DNA of 64,000 bases from Epiperipatus broadwayi (taxonomy: Eukaryota; Onychophora; Udeonychophora; Euonychophora; Peripatidae), in assembly GCA_028023455.1 (NCBI GenBank), contig JAQFVV010012672.1:438001-502000 (forward strand), read 5' to 3'. Numbering within the stretch: position 1 is the stretch's first letter; every line of letters starts with the position of its first letter. Shown one piece after another: positions 1 to 12,800 of this stretch. Made by a program: the position numbers and the translations under genes. Below the pieces are notes generated by a model, which saw only the letters and a program-made list of their open reading frames with translations, did not search any database and had not been told where the DNA came from.

Positions 1-945
1 TGCGTTACATGTTAGTAAAGGGGTATTAGATTATTTAGAAAAAGTACAAAGGGAAGTAGGAAGACATGCATTAGATGCAGAGGTGTGAATAGCAAAGGAT
101 GCAATTCAAGGAGAAATGGGATGGTCAAGTTTTTATTTGAGAGGTGCAAAAAGTAAAATGAAAATGTTTGGTAGGTTGCAGTTTATGGATAATAAAAGAA
201 TAGCCAAAATAATATTTAATTGGGTTCTGAGTAAAGGGCAGGTAACAAGATGGGTGAGAAAGGTTATGTGGTATGCAAAAGATTTGGATAAAGAATTTAT
301 ATCAGTATACTTGTATAAAAGGTGGGATGATTGTGTTAGGATTGTTGAGTGTTATAGTGGTAAGGAATGGAATAAAAGAATAAATGCATTAATAAAGAAT
401 AGAGAGTTGGAGAACTAGTATGGAGAGTAAAAATAGTTTAAATATATATAAAAGTAAATGGAACATTGGGTGCGAGTTAATTTATGATAATAGCAAGGAA
501 AGTAGTTTATTGTTTAAGGCTCAAACGGGATCTTTAGCAACAAGAGAATAAATATGAAAATGGAAAAATATGGGTGATTTAGTCTGTAAATTGTGTAAGG
601 AAGGCATAGAAAATATTAGACATCTGTTGATTGAATGTAAATACTTGAAAGCAGAAAGGGTACAAATAATGAAGTTATGGAAGAATAAATATGAACAAAG
701 TGATTATACAGAAAGTGGGTTATTGGATTTTATGCTGGGTTTGGGAAAAAATAAGGGGGATTTAGATATAAAGGCCATAGAGTTGACAAAGATATGTTGT
801 GGAAATGGGATGGAGCAGATTATGGGAAAACTTAGAGTGGGGAATGGAAGGGGAAGGTAAAGTGGCTAACAGGTTTCTTTGGGCATAGTTGCTGAGCGAT
901 TCCTGACTCCGTTTAAGGAGAAGTCACAGTACATCACATCACATC
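1..945 (+). pseudogene. C-terminal end of a non-LTR retrotransposon ORF2, 5' truncated
   Basis: This is the tail of a LINE reverse-transcriptase polyprotein that enters from the left edge. Residues of the type LEKVQREVGRHAL, then GEMGWSSFYLRGAKSKMKMFGRL, are what is normally found downstream of the RT domain in a widespread invertebrate LINE group. At 570-660 a second open stretch gives a zinc-knuckle-like C-x2-C-x8-H-x4-C motif (CKLC ... HLLIEC), the usual C-terminal end of these proteins. Stop codons near 86 and 417 and frame changes around 420-570 break the frame. After the last ORF (stop at about 858) comes a short 3' UTR that ends in a small hairpin and a CATCA pentamer run. The catalytic domains lie outside the window. 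The LINE assignment is firm; the clade is not decided. Confidence 0.8.
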
Positions 946-946
946 A
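915..946 (+). repeat. LINE 3' end: hairpin plus (CATCA)n tail
   Basis: CTCC-GTTTAA-GGAG can form a small stem-loop and is followed by CATCA repeated three times. Hairpin plus short tandem tail is a typical 3' recognition end of non-poly(A) LINEs. The same string recurs at 46,719-46,770, showing it is a mobile 3' terminus. Confidence 0.65.
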
Positions 947-3900
947 TTTTGGTAGTTAACCAAGACACATTGAAAAGGGCAAAAATTTAAAAATTGCCGA
1001 AAAGAGCTTTTATATGTTATGATTATATTACACCTATTGTCATATATTATTTTGTTGTTAGATAAAGATATTTTATTCCATATCATATCTAGGATTTATT
1101 TTAAAAAAAACATTGGATTTAATAAATACATATAAATTAATATGCTTAATCAACATATTTATTTTTTTTATTTGCCTAATAGACAGCTCTCCTTAATTCA
1201 TGATTTTGAAAGCAGCAATTAAATAGTTTTAACAAAAACTTTCTGGGGTTGATCTATAAAAAATGAATTAAAACTATCAAATAGAATGAGAAACAAAAAC
1301 TGAATATACCAATCTATATTCTTTAATCATTTCTTCCTTCACAATGTTTTGTCAACAAGTAGAAACAAATTTCAGATGTAGCAATCTTTATATAGTATAA
1401 AAGCCACTGTGCACCATGCATGCAAGATATTGTACCAGTCAAAACATGTTGATCCATCTAACATGAGGTGGAACTCAAAAAATGTACTTCAAACCCAGTC
1501 AAGCCTGAGATTTAGGTCAAGGACTAACCTGAATTCAAACCCATTCCCTAAACCCCAGATCAAACACCTAATGAATAACATATAATGATGGCACATGAGA
1601 ATAAATTCTCAAGTCCAGCCTACTAGCAGAGCTAAGAAGACAATGAGACTCATATATTAACTACATTATAACTGAACTAAAATAGGCAGACACGTGGTTG
1701 TACACATGGGAGTGGAGAAAAGGAAATTCAAATGACTTAAACAAGTTAGACAATAAAAAAAATAGTTTAATATACTGAATTAATTATATACATTAATGTG
1801 TGCTTGAATGAGTGGTCTACGAAATGGTAGATAATTACATATTTGGATTCACGCTGACGATCCTCATATGCTCTTTTGTTAACTAAATAGTATATATACA
1901 TTAACACACATCTTTGGTGGGTACGATATTAAGATACCAATCATTTATTAAAAAGATTACATAATATTGCTATTAACACTTTGGTTTATGGTTCTGAAAC
2001 ACAGTGATTAACATATTATTTTGGAAAGCGTTCCGGGATTCATTACATATATAAGAAAAACTATTTTCACACCATTGCGGCCGTGAAAATAAATAAAATA
2101 CATTTGAAAAATTATATTTGATTGTATGCAAAAATATTTATTAAAAATTCTTTAATTAACATTTAAAAGACAGAACGGTTGATTTTCCCCAAGGCAGATA
2201 CTCTTAAATACAGAAAAAATAAATTACAATGGTGGGATTGTATAATAAGACTGAAATAATGTTATTAATTACTAGTGATATTCGGCATTTTATATATATA
2301 TATATTTGAGCAGAGCACAATTTTAATATTATAACATCAAAACTGTGTCATGAAGTAAAAGAAATAATAAATGAATAATGGTGGTAGTAATATAATGGTG
2401 GAAATCAAAGATAAGGTCATGCTTCTGGATGAAAATGAAATCCAAGACTCCCTTCTTAGGGCAGTGCTTAGAGAAACATGGTTAGACGTAGTGAGGGTCA
2501 GGCATCGTGGAATCACCGATGCGCAGAGGTCTTTTATATGAGGATGGTCCCAGAAAACTCAACTATCCGCAGGACAGAACATGAGAAGAAATCCATGGGT
2601 TCGATCTTGTTGCAACCCCCAGATTAGAAGCACATATATATCTTCATGAAGATAAGCTGAATGTCAGAAATGCAGTACAGTTATCTGTCAATAATGACAT
2701 TGAATAGAAATTACTGCTCTAAAATAAATGACCCCTTGTGTTAATGCTATAACTTATATAAATAATATGATAAGCCACTGCAATATATGTATAGAGAAGA
2801 TTTAATAAAATATATATTAAGATTTTACCCCCTTCCTTTTTTGCTGTTTAAAATAATTCAATCCCACCTTCATGGATTTTTGTACTGGGATATTTAAGTA
2901 TTTGATATTTTAATAGTACAAAAATATAAAAAAAAACTAGCCTTTGTGAAGAAAACAACTAATAGATTACCCTTTCAGAATTAATAAATAACATTTTAAA
3001 ATATTTCAAAGCATTAATTAGCTTAAATGATGGATTTACTCTGGGTAGAATTACTTTATTCTATTTGGAGTTGAACAAATAACAATTTTTGTAATAAAAA
3101 CTAACATAAAATGTTGACTCATAAAAACAATCTGGCAAACATCTTAATTAATCATACATTACGATTTGAGGAGATGTTAATAATCTTAATTCATGGAGGT
3201 TTAATTAAAAAGACGAAAGGAGAGATTTTGAGAAATTCGGCTCATCAGATTGCTTGAGATTGGCATATTAATAATAACAAAATAAAATCAAGTAGATATA
3301 AATAATTGACCACACCAAAGTTAAAGAAAGTTAGAGAATATGAGATAATATTAGATTAAAAAAATCATTTGAGAGCAATTTACATTTACATATTAGAAAG
3401 AGATAAAATTAAACAAGACATTAGGAGAAATCTTGATAGCAGGATCCGAGATTAGTTAGACTAACTTTACTTTTAGGTTGTGACATGAAATATTGATTTC
3501 CCATACACATTTCTTAAAGTCCACTTTAAGAAGTCTGGCTCATGCACAGCAGTTCAAGGATCCATGTGAGTTCTTAGGTCCAGCAAGTTTCTAATCAGCA
3601 TTAAAGTTCTCAAGTTGGACCTTTAATTTATTACACAGCAGCAGGATAGTAAGGCAGTGGAAGACAACCTCCACAGGTCAGGAAAGGTGATGGATTTTCT
3701 ACTCAATAATCATTTTTAAATTTCAAAGCAGCATGGATTGTGTTAACAACACAGTTCTCTCAATAGTAGCTCACCTTTGGTGTTCAAAATTAGCCCATTT
3801 TATATCTCACTCAGATATTTGTGGAATGCTTTTAACTTTTTATTTCTAGCTCTAACTCTAATCTTCGATCTAACAAAATCTTACATTTTCTTTATCCATT

Positions 3901-4459
3901 GTTCTTGAAGTTGCAATCGTTAGATAATGTTCCAAAATATATTTAAATCTATTTCCAGATTGGAAATAGATTTGACAAAAATGTTTATAACAAAAGTATG
4001 ATCCATTAGTCTTATTCCCCATTTTATTTTCAGTAAAAACTTTAATAAAAGATTCCTTCTCAAGATTAAAACAATATATATCCCCCTTTTAATTATTTTT
4101 GGGCAATTAACAGTTGCATCTTCCATCTTGGATTTTACAAAAATATACAGTTTAATAAAAAAATAATTTAAAGAGAAAAAATTTGATAAACAACTGTATA
4201 ATAAAATATTTATAAAATTTATATTTTGTTAGTATGTTTGCTCCTGTAATATATATATATACATCTGAGCTACAACTATGTATTTTAATATGAAGAAAAA
4301 AAATTAATAGTAAAAAAAAATAGTGAAAAGCTAAAATTTATAATTTTGAGGCATGCTTTTCAGAAATATATACATGAAATATACACATAAATAGAGGAGC
4401 GGGATGGATATAGGGTTTGAATATTGGTTAGTAATTAGTGAGTGGATAGAACCATGAAG
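947..4459. other. AT-rich stretch without recognisable genes
   Basis: I see no protein motif, RNA gene or clear element. A patch at 2,394-2,660 is less AT-rich and has a short open frame (listed separately). The stretches 1,430-1,640 and 3,530-3,680 are also slightly richer in G+C but match nothing I know. Confidence 0.5.
2377..2700 (+). other. Unassigned open stretch in a GC-richer patch
   Basis: From an ATG near 2,396 the frame reads about 50 codons with ordinary amino-acid use (including LLDENEIQDSLLRAVLRETW) to a TGA near 2,540. It then stays open in the same frame for about 50 more codons to about 2,705. G+C is higher than in the surroundings. I recognise no domain. It could be a decayed exon, a piece of an unknown mobile element or chance. 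No splice sites or start context stand out. Confidence 0.2.
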
Positions 4460-4482
4460 GTCAATCTTAGGCTAAGATTGAC
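4460..4482. repeat. Perfect 10-bp hairpin
   Basis: GTCAATCTTA - GGC - TAAGATTGAC is a perfect 10-bp inverted repeat with a 3-nt loop. It sits about 240 bp before the Tigger element. No function is implied by the context. Confidence 0.6.
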
Positions 4483-4618
4483 TGCTTCAATATATATTAT
4501 CTTGTAGATAAATTCTAATGTTTTAACTGTATATTGCATATGGAAATATGACGTAGTTTTGAATTATAAAGATTTTTTCAAATATATTTAAAAAAAAAAA
4601 TTTGTTATAAAAATATAT

Positions 4619-4713
4619 TGTGAATTTATATACAGAATTATTAGAATAAATTAGTAGATAAGTTTTGTGAATTTATATACAGAATTATTAGAATAAATTG
4701 GTAGATAAGTTGA
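4619..4713. repeat. Tandem duplication, 47-bp period
   Basis: Two nearly identical copies of a 47-bp unit (starting TGTGAATTTATATACAG) lie head to tail and differ by one or two bases. The second copy ends just before the TA target site of the Tigger element at 4,720. Confidence 0.85.
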
Positions 4714-4719
4714 GATATA

Positions 4720-6857
4720 CAGGAAGGCCCCTAGTTACAAACATTCGAGTTTCAAAAAATTTTGATATTACATAATTGTTTTTGGACTTTAGATCTTTAT
4801 CTATGCACACATAAAAAAAATTATTTACATGCATTCCTAATTGAATTTTTTCTAAAGAAACAAACTTTGAAATTTAGAAAATAATTAAAAGTATATTTTA
4901 GAGAATAATAAAAACCTTTATAAAATATAGTAAATCTTCCTATCTCTCTGACATTGATTACTTTTATTTTTAGCATCATCACAAACTGTCTTGATTACTG
5001 CTTATTTTTAAAAATAGTTTGTGTGCGATTACATATACACTGTATATATTTCTGTTTTGGTGAATTTTTTTCATTCTTATTAATTAAAAACATGAGTGAG
5101 AAACAAAAAAACAGCAGTATTGATACAATTAAAAAGAAATCAAGATCTCAGAAACTTCATATGGTTGATATAAAAATGGATATAATTAGACTTTCTGAAA
5201 ATTGTGAATGTTTTGCTCCAATCACATGTTCAAGTAATTTAAACCGATCAACAATATATACAATTGTGAAAAACAAGAACAAAGTTCAGGAATATGTTAA
5301 AAATTGTGGAAATATTTCTTTAAAGACTGTTTCAAAAAGACATGACAGAGTAATGGCTGAAATGGAGAAACCTTTGGTTTATGGATTGAAAATCAACATC
5401 AAAAAGGCATCCCAGTGAGTTTAACAATCATTCAAGCTAAGACTCTTAGTTTGCATGAAGATTGGAAGAAAGAATTAAAAGAAGACTCTGCTGTTGATTT
5501 TGTAGCAAGCAGTGGCTGGTTTCGCAAATTTAAAATGAGATATTCTTTACATAATATTAAATGTACTGGGGAAAGTGCCAGTGAAGAAAAGAAAGCTGCC
5601 AGTGAATTTATTTCCATTTTCTCTAATATCATTAAAGGTGGAGCTTATTTTCCATACCTAGTCTTCAATGTAGATGAGACAAGATTATTTTGGAAAAAGA
5701 TGCCTGCATGTACATATTTAGCAAACAAAGATATCAGTTGCACCTGGGCATAAATCTTCTAAAAACAGAATAACATTGCTTCTTGGAGGTAATTTAGCTG
5801 ATTTTAAATTGAAGCCAATGCTAATTTATCAGACAGAAAATCCTAGAGCATTGAAAAAAAAATATAAAAGAATGCTTACAGTCATTTGGAAATCAAATCT
5901 TAAAACCTGCTCAGCTTTTTCAAGATTGGTTCTCACATCATTTTGTGCCTTCTGTTAGGCAATATTGTAGTGAGAATAATTTACCATTTAAAAGTCTATC
6001 ACTCTTAGACAATTTTCCTGGACATCCAAAATACCTGTAAAGTTTATATCCAGAAGTTAAGGTTGTGTTTATCCCTCCCAATACCAGAAGTGAAATACAA
6101 TCTATGGATGAAACTGTAATAGCTACTTTTAAGCAGTATTATATGAGAAGATTAATGACTCAAGCAATCAAGGAAATCGACAATGAAGGTGGTCCTATAC
6201 TAAGAGATTTTTGGAAAAGTTATAATATATGAAATGCAATAAATATTATCGGGGATGCATGGGCTGAAATAAGAGAGTCAACAAGGAAAGGTTATTGGAA
6301 CAAAATATATCCATAAAGGATGAATGCTTCTATGGACATTGAAGAAATTTCTGAAGATATCACAACTGAAATAGTCAATATAATGAATGAATTAAATTTA
6401 GATAAGATGTTGATGAGTTAATGCAATCTCATTCAGAACCTCTGTCAAATGAAGACTTGATTAAACTACAAGAGATGAATGAAATACAAAATGAAGAAGA
6501 ACCTGATAATGAATTTATTGTTAAGAGTTTGACAATCAAGAAAATGAATGAAGCTTTCATGCATCTTGACAACATTTTGACCATCATGGAAGAATGTGAT
6601 CCCAATGGAGAGCACATATCTCATGTACGAAAAGCAATAGAAAACATTACATAATTCTTTATCCAGAGAAGAAAAAGAATACAATTTAATTAACTCTTGA
6701 TAAATTTGTAAACAAAACTCCAGATACTAATCAATAAAAAATAAATATTGTATTTTGAAAATCCTTTTTGATATTTTTTTTATAGACCTCTACTTTCAGT
6801 TTCAAATTCCAAACACACTTCAGGAACCAATTAAGTTTGTAAGTAGGGGATGGCCTG
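4720..6857 (+). mobile_element. Full-length Tigger (pogo/Tc1-mariner) DNA transposon
   Basis: The terminal inverted repeats read CAGGAAGGCCCCTAGTTACA on the left. The reverse complement of the right end reads CAGGCCATCCCCTACTTACA. These match the known Tigger pattern CAGG..ATCCCC..ACTTAC. The element is flanked by TA on both sides (4,718-4,719 and 6,858-6,859), the target duplication of this superfamily. Length is 2,138 bp. It carries one transposase gene in the plus direction, now broken. Both ends and the target site survive, so this copy arrived by transposition and has decayed in place. Confidence 0.92.
5092..6655 (+). pseudogene. Tigger-type transposase, frameshifted
   Basis: The product would be a cut-and-paste transposase acting on the element ends. 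The reading starts at MSEKQKNSS (5,092). A CENP-B-type helix-turn-helix region follows (LSENCECFAPITCSSNLNRS), then a second DNA-binding domain with SSGWFRKFKMRY near 5,510-5,540, then the DDE_1 catalytic domain. The first catalytic D is in NVDETRLFW (5,673). The second is in LLDNFPGHP (6,008). The third is in SMDETVIATF (6,107), 32 residues after the second. All three are present, but the frame shifts near 5,400, 5,735 and 5,870 (in an A run). In-frame stops fall after HPKYL, after SYNI, after KIYP and after MLMS. The protein cannot be made. Family assignment is secure. Confidence 0.9.
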
Positions 6858-6859
6858 TA

Positions 6860-9800
6860 TATAATTTTAACTATTAAATTTTTACATTATATTAATTTTG
6901 ATGCAAAACTACCTTTAATTGTAAAAAAAATGTTTGCTGTACAACATTTTTAAATGATAATTTGTTAAAAGAAGTTTGTTGATCAAATAATTATTTATAT
7001 TATATATTTTTGTGCAATGTCTATACATGTGTATATACATATGTTTGTATATATTGTACCCTTACTTCTCGATGTATAATATAGTTTGAAATACAACTAG
7101 CTCAATTAAATTGTAATGCTTAATTAAAATTTGCATATCTATCTTTAATATACTTTTATATTATCATATACGAATTAAATTTATTATTAATTATCAAAAT
7201 CAATATACTTCTTTATTATGTATTAATTAAATAAGTATTTATTAAAATCATGAGACTGTGAAGTAAAGTTACAAAGTAATAAGTAGATTTACATTGAGTC
7301 AATATCTTCCAAGACACTGTCTCAATGGCATGAGAATACTATCACCTTCTTATTAACTTACTACTACCTCTATAGCATTCTTATGGCTTTTAAATAAAAT
7401 AAATTATCTTTAATAATAATAAAAATAAATCTTAACTTTTATTTTTAAAATATAATTAAATAATCTCAGGTTCTTCTAATTATCTTAAAGTAATGATAAC
7501 TCATGTAAATAAGTATGATATGGATTTTATATCAAACCTAAATACACCTAACTTATACTAATAATAATAATACTCAATACTAATCCTAGGGTATAACTTA
7601 ATCTTATTTATTTTGGTTATATCATCAATCATTAAATAAATAAATAATCATGTGTATATCTTTTATCTTCATATAGTATCTTAATTTTGGGAATAGATCA
7701 AAATCTTACAATTTATTAATCCGTGGCAATAAATAATATTGTACTCTTATATTATGTATGATAATTACTCTATGACCATTGTAATATGATATATTAATGT
7801 TAATCAATTTTTATAAATGATAATCAGGAAAATATTGTATTTATTTCTAAAATAATATTAATAAATTCACATTGTGCAAATATTATGTTTGTTCAAATTA
7901 TCTGCTGTCAAATGCTGTGGTGCAAAATAATGAACTCGACACACTTTTAAAACAAATTAAACAAATTTATTTACATTAACTTTGATTAAGAATTTATTTA
8001 CAATATTTACAATTCAAAATTAGAAAAACAAAGAAAATAAAATAAGAAAATAATAATACAAAATGTTTACACTGTTATTAACTTATACTCTCAAGAAATA
8101 ATTTACATTCTTTTAAAATGCTATACTAATAACATTGAAGTATGTTTTCAAAAACTCAGACTTTAAATAAATATCAGTGAACTTCAATTATTACACAGAA
8201 AAATTTATGTAAATGATCTTTATGTAGCATATGTAAACAATTAAACTTTATTAATTAAATTGCTACATCACTTAAGTATTGCTATTATTCATTTTATAAT
8301 ATACTAGTATGTGTTTACTTTATTATCAGCATTATTTTAATAGCATAATATAGAAACTAATGTATCCTTGTAATGTAATAATAAATAATTGACTATAATT
8401 TTATATTTCACTTAATGCAATTCATGCTATATGTTTTTATTAAATATGCATTACATATATGTACTGTTAAAATAATAATATTTAAATTATTCATCAATTT
8501 CAAATTCATAAAGCACTATATTAGATAAATTTTATGATTCTTTTTTATGTGAAATTATTACTTTACTTTATGTGTTATACTACTCCTTCTTAATAACTTT
8601 CTATCTACAAAAACATCCTCTAAAACTTATTTAAACTTTCCGGAAAATAATCATTAATTTAAATAAATACTAATTATCCATACTATTGATATTTCATCTA
8701 TATTCAGTAAACCTTTAATTCAAACATAAACTTCTACATAAAACTTAACTTAATTTGTCCAATAAAATAAAAATAAAACATAGACTTTTAACTCTCTTCC
8801 TAACTTGCAATAAAAAAAATAATTACCCATAAATAATAAATATAATTCTAATATTATAACATAAAACAATATCAAAATTTATTAACGAAAGAATCATATA
8901 ATTATTTCTAAGCTTTTTATGTAATGTTGCATCGTATTTATTTCATAAATTCAAATTATGCATATTTAAATAAAACTGTCACTGCCAATATAATGTGTGT
9001 GTATTTTTAAAACAATCATACATTCATTCAAAATAACATATCATTCGGTTGATCTAAAGAAAACATATTAAATACATTAAAATTATTATTATTATACAAT
9101 TTTTACCATCAATAATGATTTAATGTACAGTCCATCTTCCAATATTCTTCGGAATTACAGCTTCATAAAATAATTCACATTTACACATCACGATTATTCT
9201 TTAACATATTACGTTTTATATTAATTATAAAATAAACTTATGCAATTAATTATTATATTATTTTTAGTTACTATTTTAAGAAATGTACCTATCTTATTTT
9301 TAATAGATTAATAATATTTAAATTTTATATTAAATAAATAAATAGAATTTATATTACGTAATTCCAGCGATGTTTTCTTTTAACCATAATAGTTCTTAAA
9401 ATCCAAGGTACACATTTACTAGAACACCATTTCCTGTTTCCGGTCCATCACGTGTTTTTTAAAAGTTTATGAAAAATGATAACGTTCTTTTAAAACAAAA
9501 TAAAAGTTAATTCCTCCATAAGAAATAAAATAAAATTAAAAATAGTTTATAGGCTCCGGATCTAGTTCTTTTAAGAATATTATTTAAAAGTTATTATCTT
9601 AGCTTAGTCTTTAGTTTTATGAAAAATTATCATTTAATTACTTTTAAATTAACTGGGACGTCCACTTATTACTTGCACATTTCTTAATAAAAAATCCAGG
9701 TAAGAATAAGTTTCTTTATTTATAAACGACCTGCGTTTAAATTATTTTAATATAATAATTTTATTATATTAAGATTTTTAGCTAATTATATTTCAATTGA

Positions 9801-12800
9801 CTTGCCTTTAAAATTATCAACATTCAGTCTTTTAAACATAAAGACTTAACAAGGCAAGTATTTATAAAACTACTTTCATTTTTAATATCTTTACTTAAGA
9901 TATATTTTTAAATTTATAGCTTGCAAAAATACTTTCTTCATAAGAAGTATTTTATTCTCTAAAATATCTATTTTCTAATAATCACTATTAATTAGCTTTT
10001 AAAATTATATACTGTCCAAAATACTACTTTTCTCCATCTCGTAATTTTCCGAACTAATCCAGCGTTTGTCATATTTCTAGGGTAAAGTTTCCGATATATT
10101 TTCACTATATATGATGTTCCCATGACCATTTGCATGTAAATTGAGCTTCAATTTAGAGACGATTGATAGGGAAAATTAAATTAATACTGCATGTCTATCA
10201 TTTAAAATTTCTATAACTTATTTACAAAGACACTCTTATAATTTTGAAAAATGATTTTTAAAAGCGTCTATAAAATTACTTAGCTATTTTTCTAATAGTA
10301 CAATTAACTTGAAAATTCAATCACGAAGTCCTCTCCTAACAATTGAACTAAGCTTTTATACCGGAAGAAACTTCCCATTTGATTGGTAGATTAAACAATC
10401 AACTTTGCTGGCTTATTTACATATTTACCAACAACACAAAATTTAAAATAAATAATGACTTATTTAATATTTAATATTTATTACATTATCAAATTTCTAA
10501 ATAATCTTTATCGTTTATTTAAATCTATTAAACATTTTTAAAAAAATATATTATTTCACTTGATTTTAATTTTAACTTTTATAAGATTATTTTTAAATAA
10601 ACTAAGTATTTTTTATACGTCATATTTTTAAAACAATATTTTAAAATCAGATTTAATATTCTACATTGATTTATCTTTATTTTAATCTCGTGATAACTCA
10701 CGTATTATTTATAAATTTTACAACATAATTAAAACACTCTTGCAACTTTACTAAATAACTTCCATGCATGTGTGTGTAAATTTAACAAACATCTGTTCTT
10801 TTTACAATAAAAGAAACGCTTCTCCTCGTCTAAAAATAAACTAACAATTGCATTTTTTAAAATAAATATTTTTTAAATAAATAAGATATTATAATAGATT
10901 TTAAAATAATTATTCGATATTATTAAAATCAAATATCAATCTTCTATTTAAGTATTTATAATAATTAAAAATATTTATATTCTTTTATATCATTATTTTA
11001 TCAACAATAAATATATGTATTTAATCTTACTTGTCTTTTAAACACTTTTAGTTTTAAATACCTACTTATTAAATATATTAATGCAGTATTGATTATGGCC
11101 ATTTTTCCCAACTATATATTATAATCATCATTTACAATGTCTCTCTCTATATCAGCACAATTTCACATATCAAATACTCATAGATTGCTTTAATTAAACC
11201 TTTTGAAATATTACCATAAGCAAAATCAACATCACATATTCAAATATATCTTAAATTTAAAATTTTTAATAGATTAGCACAAAAATTAGATGGTGATCCA
11301 TACAAAAGGGCACAATATATATAAGTATGTTAAGAAATTGATTCGATTCAATTACTTATATTTTATTTTTCAATTTTATTAATAATATTTGAAAACAAAT
11401 TAGTAATTATTAATATTTTCTTCATCAAGAACCCCCCTCTAAACCATATCTAACAAATGCTAAGTCAGAGACTATGTTGAATGAATTCAAAATAAAAAAT
11501 ATTTTAGTAATAATTAATAGTATGTATATTTATCCCTCAATTTTTTCATTAGTTAGTATGGAATATGTTCCAATTTTAAAAATCACATACTAAATCTACA
11601 ATTTATGAATAAATTTAAAATAATTAACTTTAAAAATGTTTTAACGTTTTTTAATGATATTATTATATTTCCTTATGTTTATTTTTTCTGTATGTTAGTT
11701 TTACGATCATTTAATATTTTATTTTTTAAAATGATAAACTGTGAAATCGCACGTTCAATAAATGCATAAATGCGTAAGAAATCAATATAGCATTTTTGGC
11801 AATGAATTAATATAAAAAAAGAATGCGGGGGGGGGGGAGACAGTAAATATTTGTTGATAACTAAGTTACACCTATGAACTAATTTAACATAAGAATACAT
11901 TTTTAATCATTAACTTTCCCATTGTGATTTTCAAGTCATCATAATAATACCACTGCTGACCTCCAAATACTTTTATAATGCACATCCTGTGAAGTACTTT
12001 TTATTTTTTATTTTAAAGCTCATAAATTCAGTCATAAAAAAACTATATTTTAATTACAGTTATGCTATTTAAAAAAAATGTATTTGCACAGTAGCAAGGA
12101 TGAATGTATGCAAAAAGACAGCAGTTTCAATGGATACCATTATGTGGTGAAATGAGTTCAAAATAAAAATATAATTTTTGTTTATTTAAATTGTAATTAA
12201 CAATAATAATAACACTAACAGTAACTATTTTATAAGTAATTTGATAGAAGAACACAATCACAAATATACTTTTATATTGCAAAAGGATTTGGAAATCCAA
12301 AGCTTGGTGGTGAACGTACTGAAGGACATAATAAATTAATGAACATATTGATATGTGTTGGCCTAATGATAGTAATTTTTCCTGCTCATCATCATTCATT
12401 CAGATACATACACCTACCATAGAAATATCATTACATATTATAGGGCACTTTTATTTTTGTTTAGACTGGTATAATTAATCAAGATCCATTACAGCACCAC
12501 CAACTATTTCCTCCGAGGAGTGTCCAGAGACCCAGGTTCAAATCTTTATTTTTTAGATGATAACAGTTCCATTCAATACCAAGAAGTAGATTGCAGATTT
12601 AAACTCAAGCATATTGCACAATTGAATGGTTTAACTTAAATTCCTTATTGAACCAATAACATACAAAAATATTAATTGAGACCAGAGGCTAACTTTTTTT
12701 AAAACGTAACAAAATTTTATTTCAAGCATTAACAAACAAAGATATAAATGTATCAACACTCTCCCCACTACATATTTTACTGTACAAATTTCTAATTAAA

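Noticed and set aside
3920-4126. 68-codon open frame on the minus strand
   Set aside because: Hydrophobic, AT-driven composition, no motif; within chance for this sequence.
4954-5091. Upstream extension of the Tigger transposase ORF with Cys/Phe-rich residues
   Set aside because: Composition is non-protein-like and the known N-terminus starts at MSEKQ; the extension is chance read-through.
7921-10420. LTR retrotransposon on the minus strand between a CCAAT/TATA region and a possible poly(A) end
   Set aside because: No paired LTRs, primer-binding site, gag or pol motif could be found.
11826-11836. G-run (also 36,197-36,210 and 44,382-44,391) as a G-quadruplex or CRISPR-like feature
   Set aside because: Single homopolymer runs, probably microsatellite-type; no spaced array or four-tract pattern.
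12127-12399. 90-codon open frame on the minus strand
   Set aside because: Low-complexity I/V/Y/F-rich reading of AT-rich DNA, no family resemblance.
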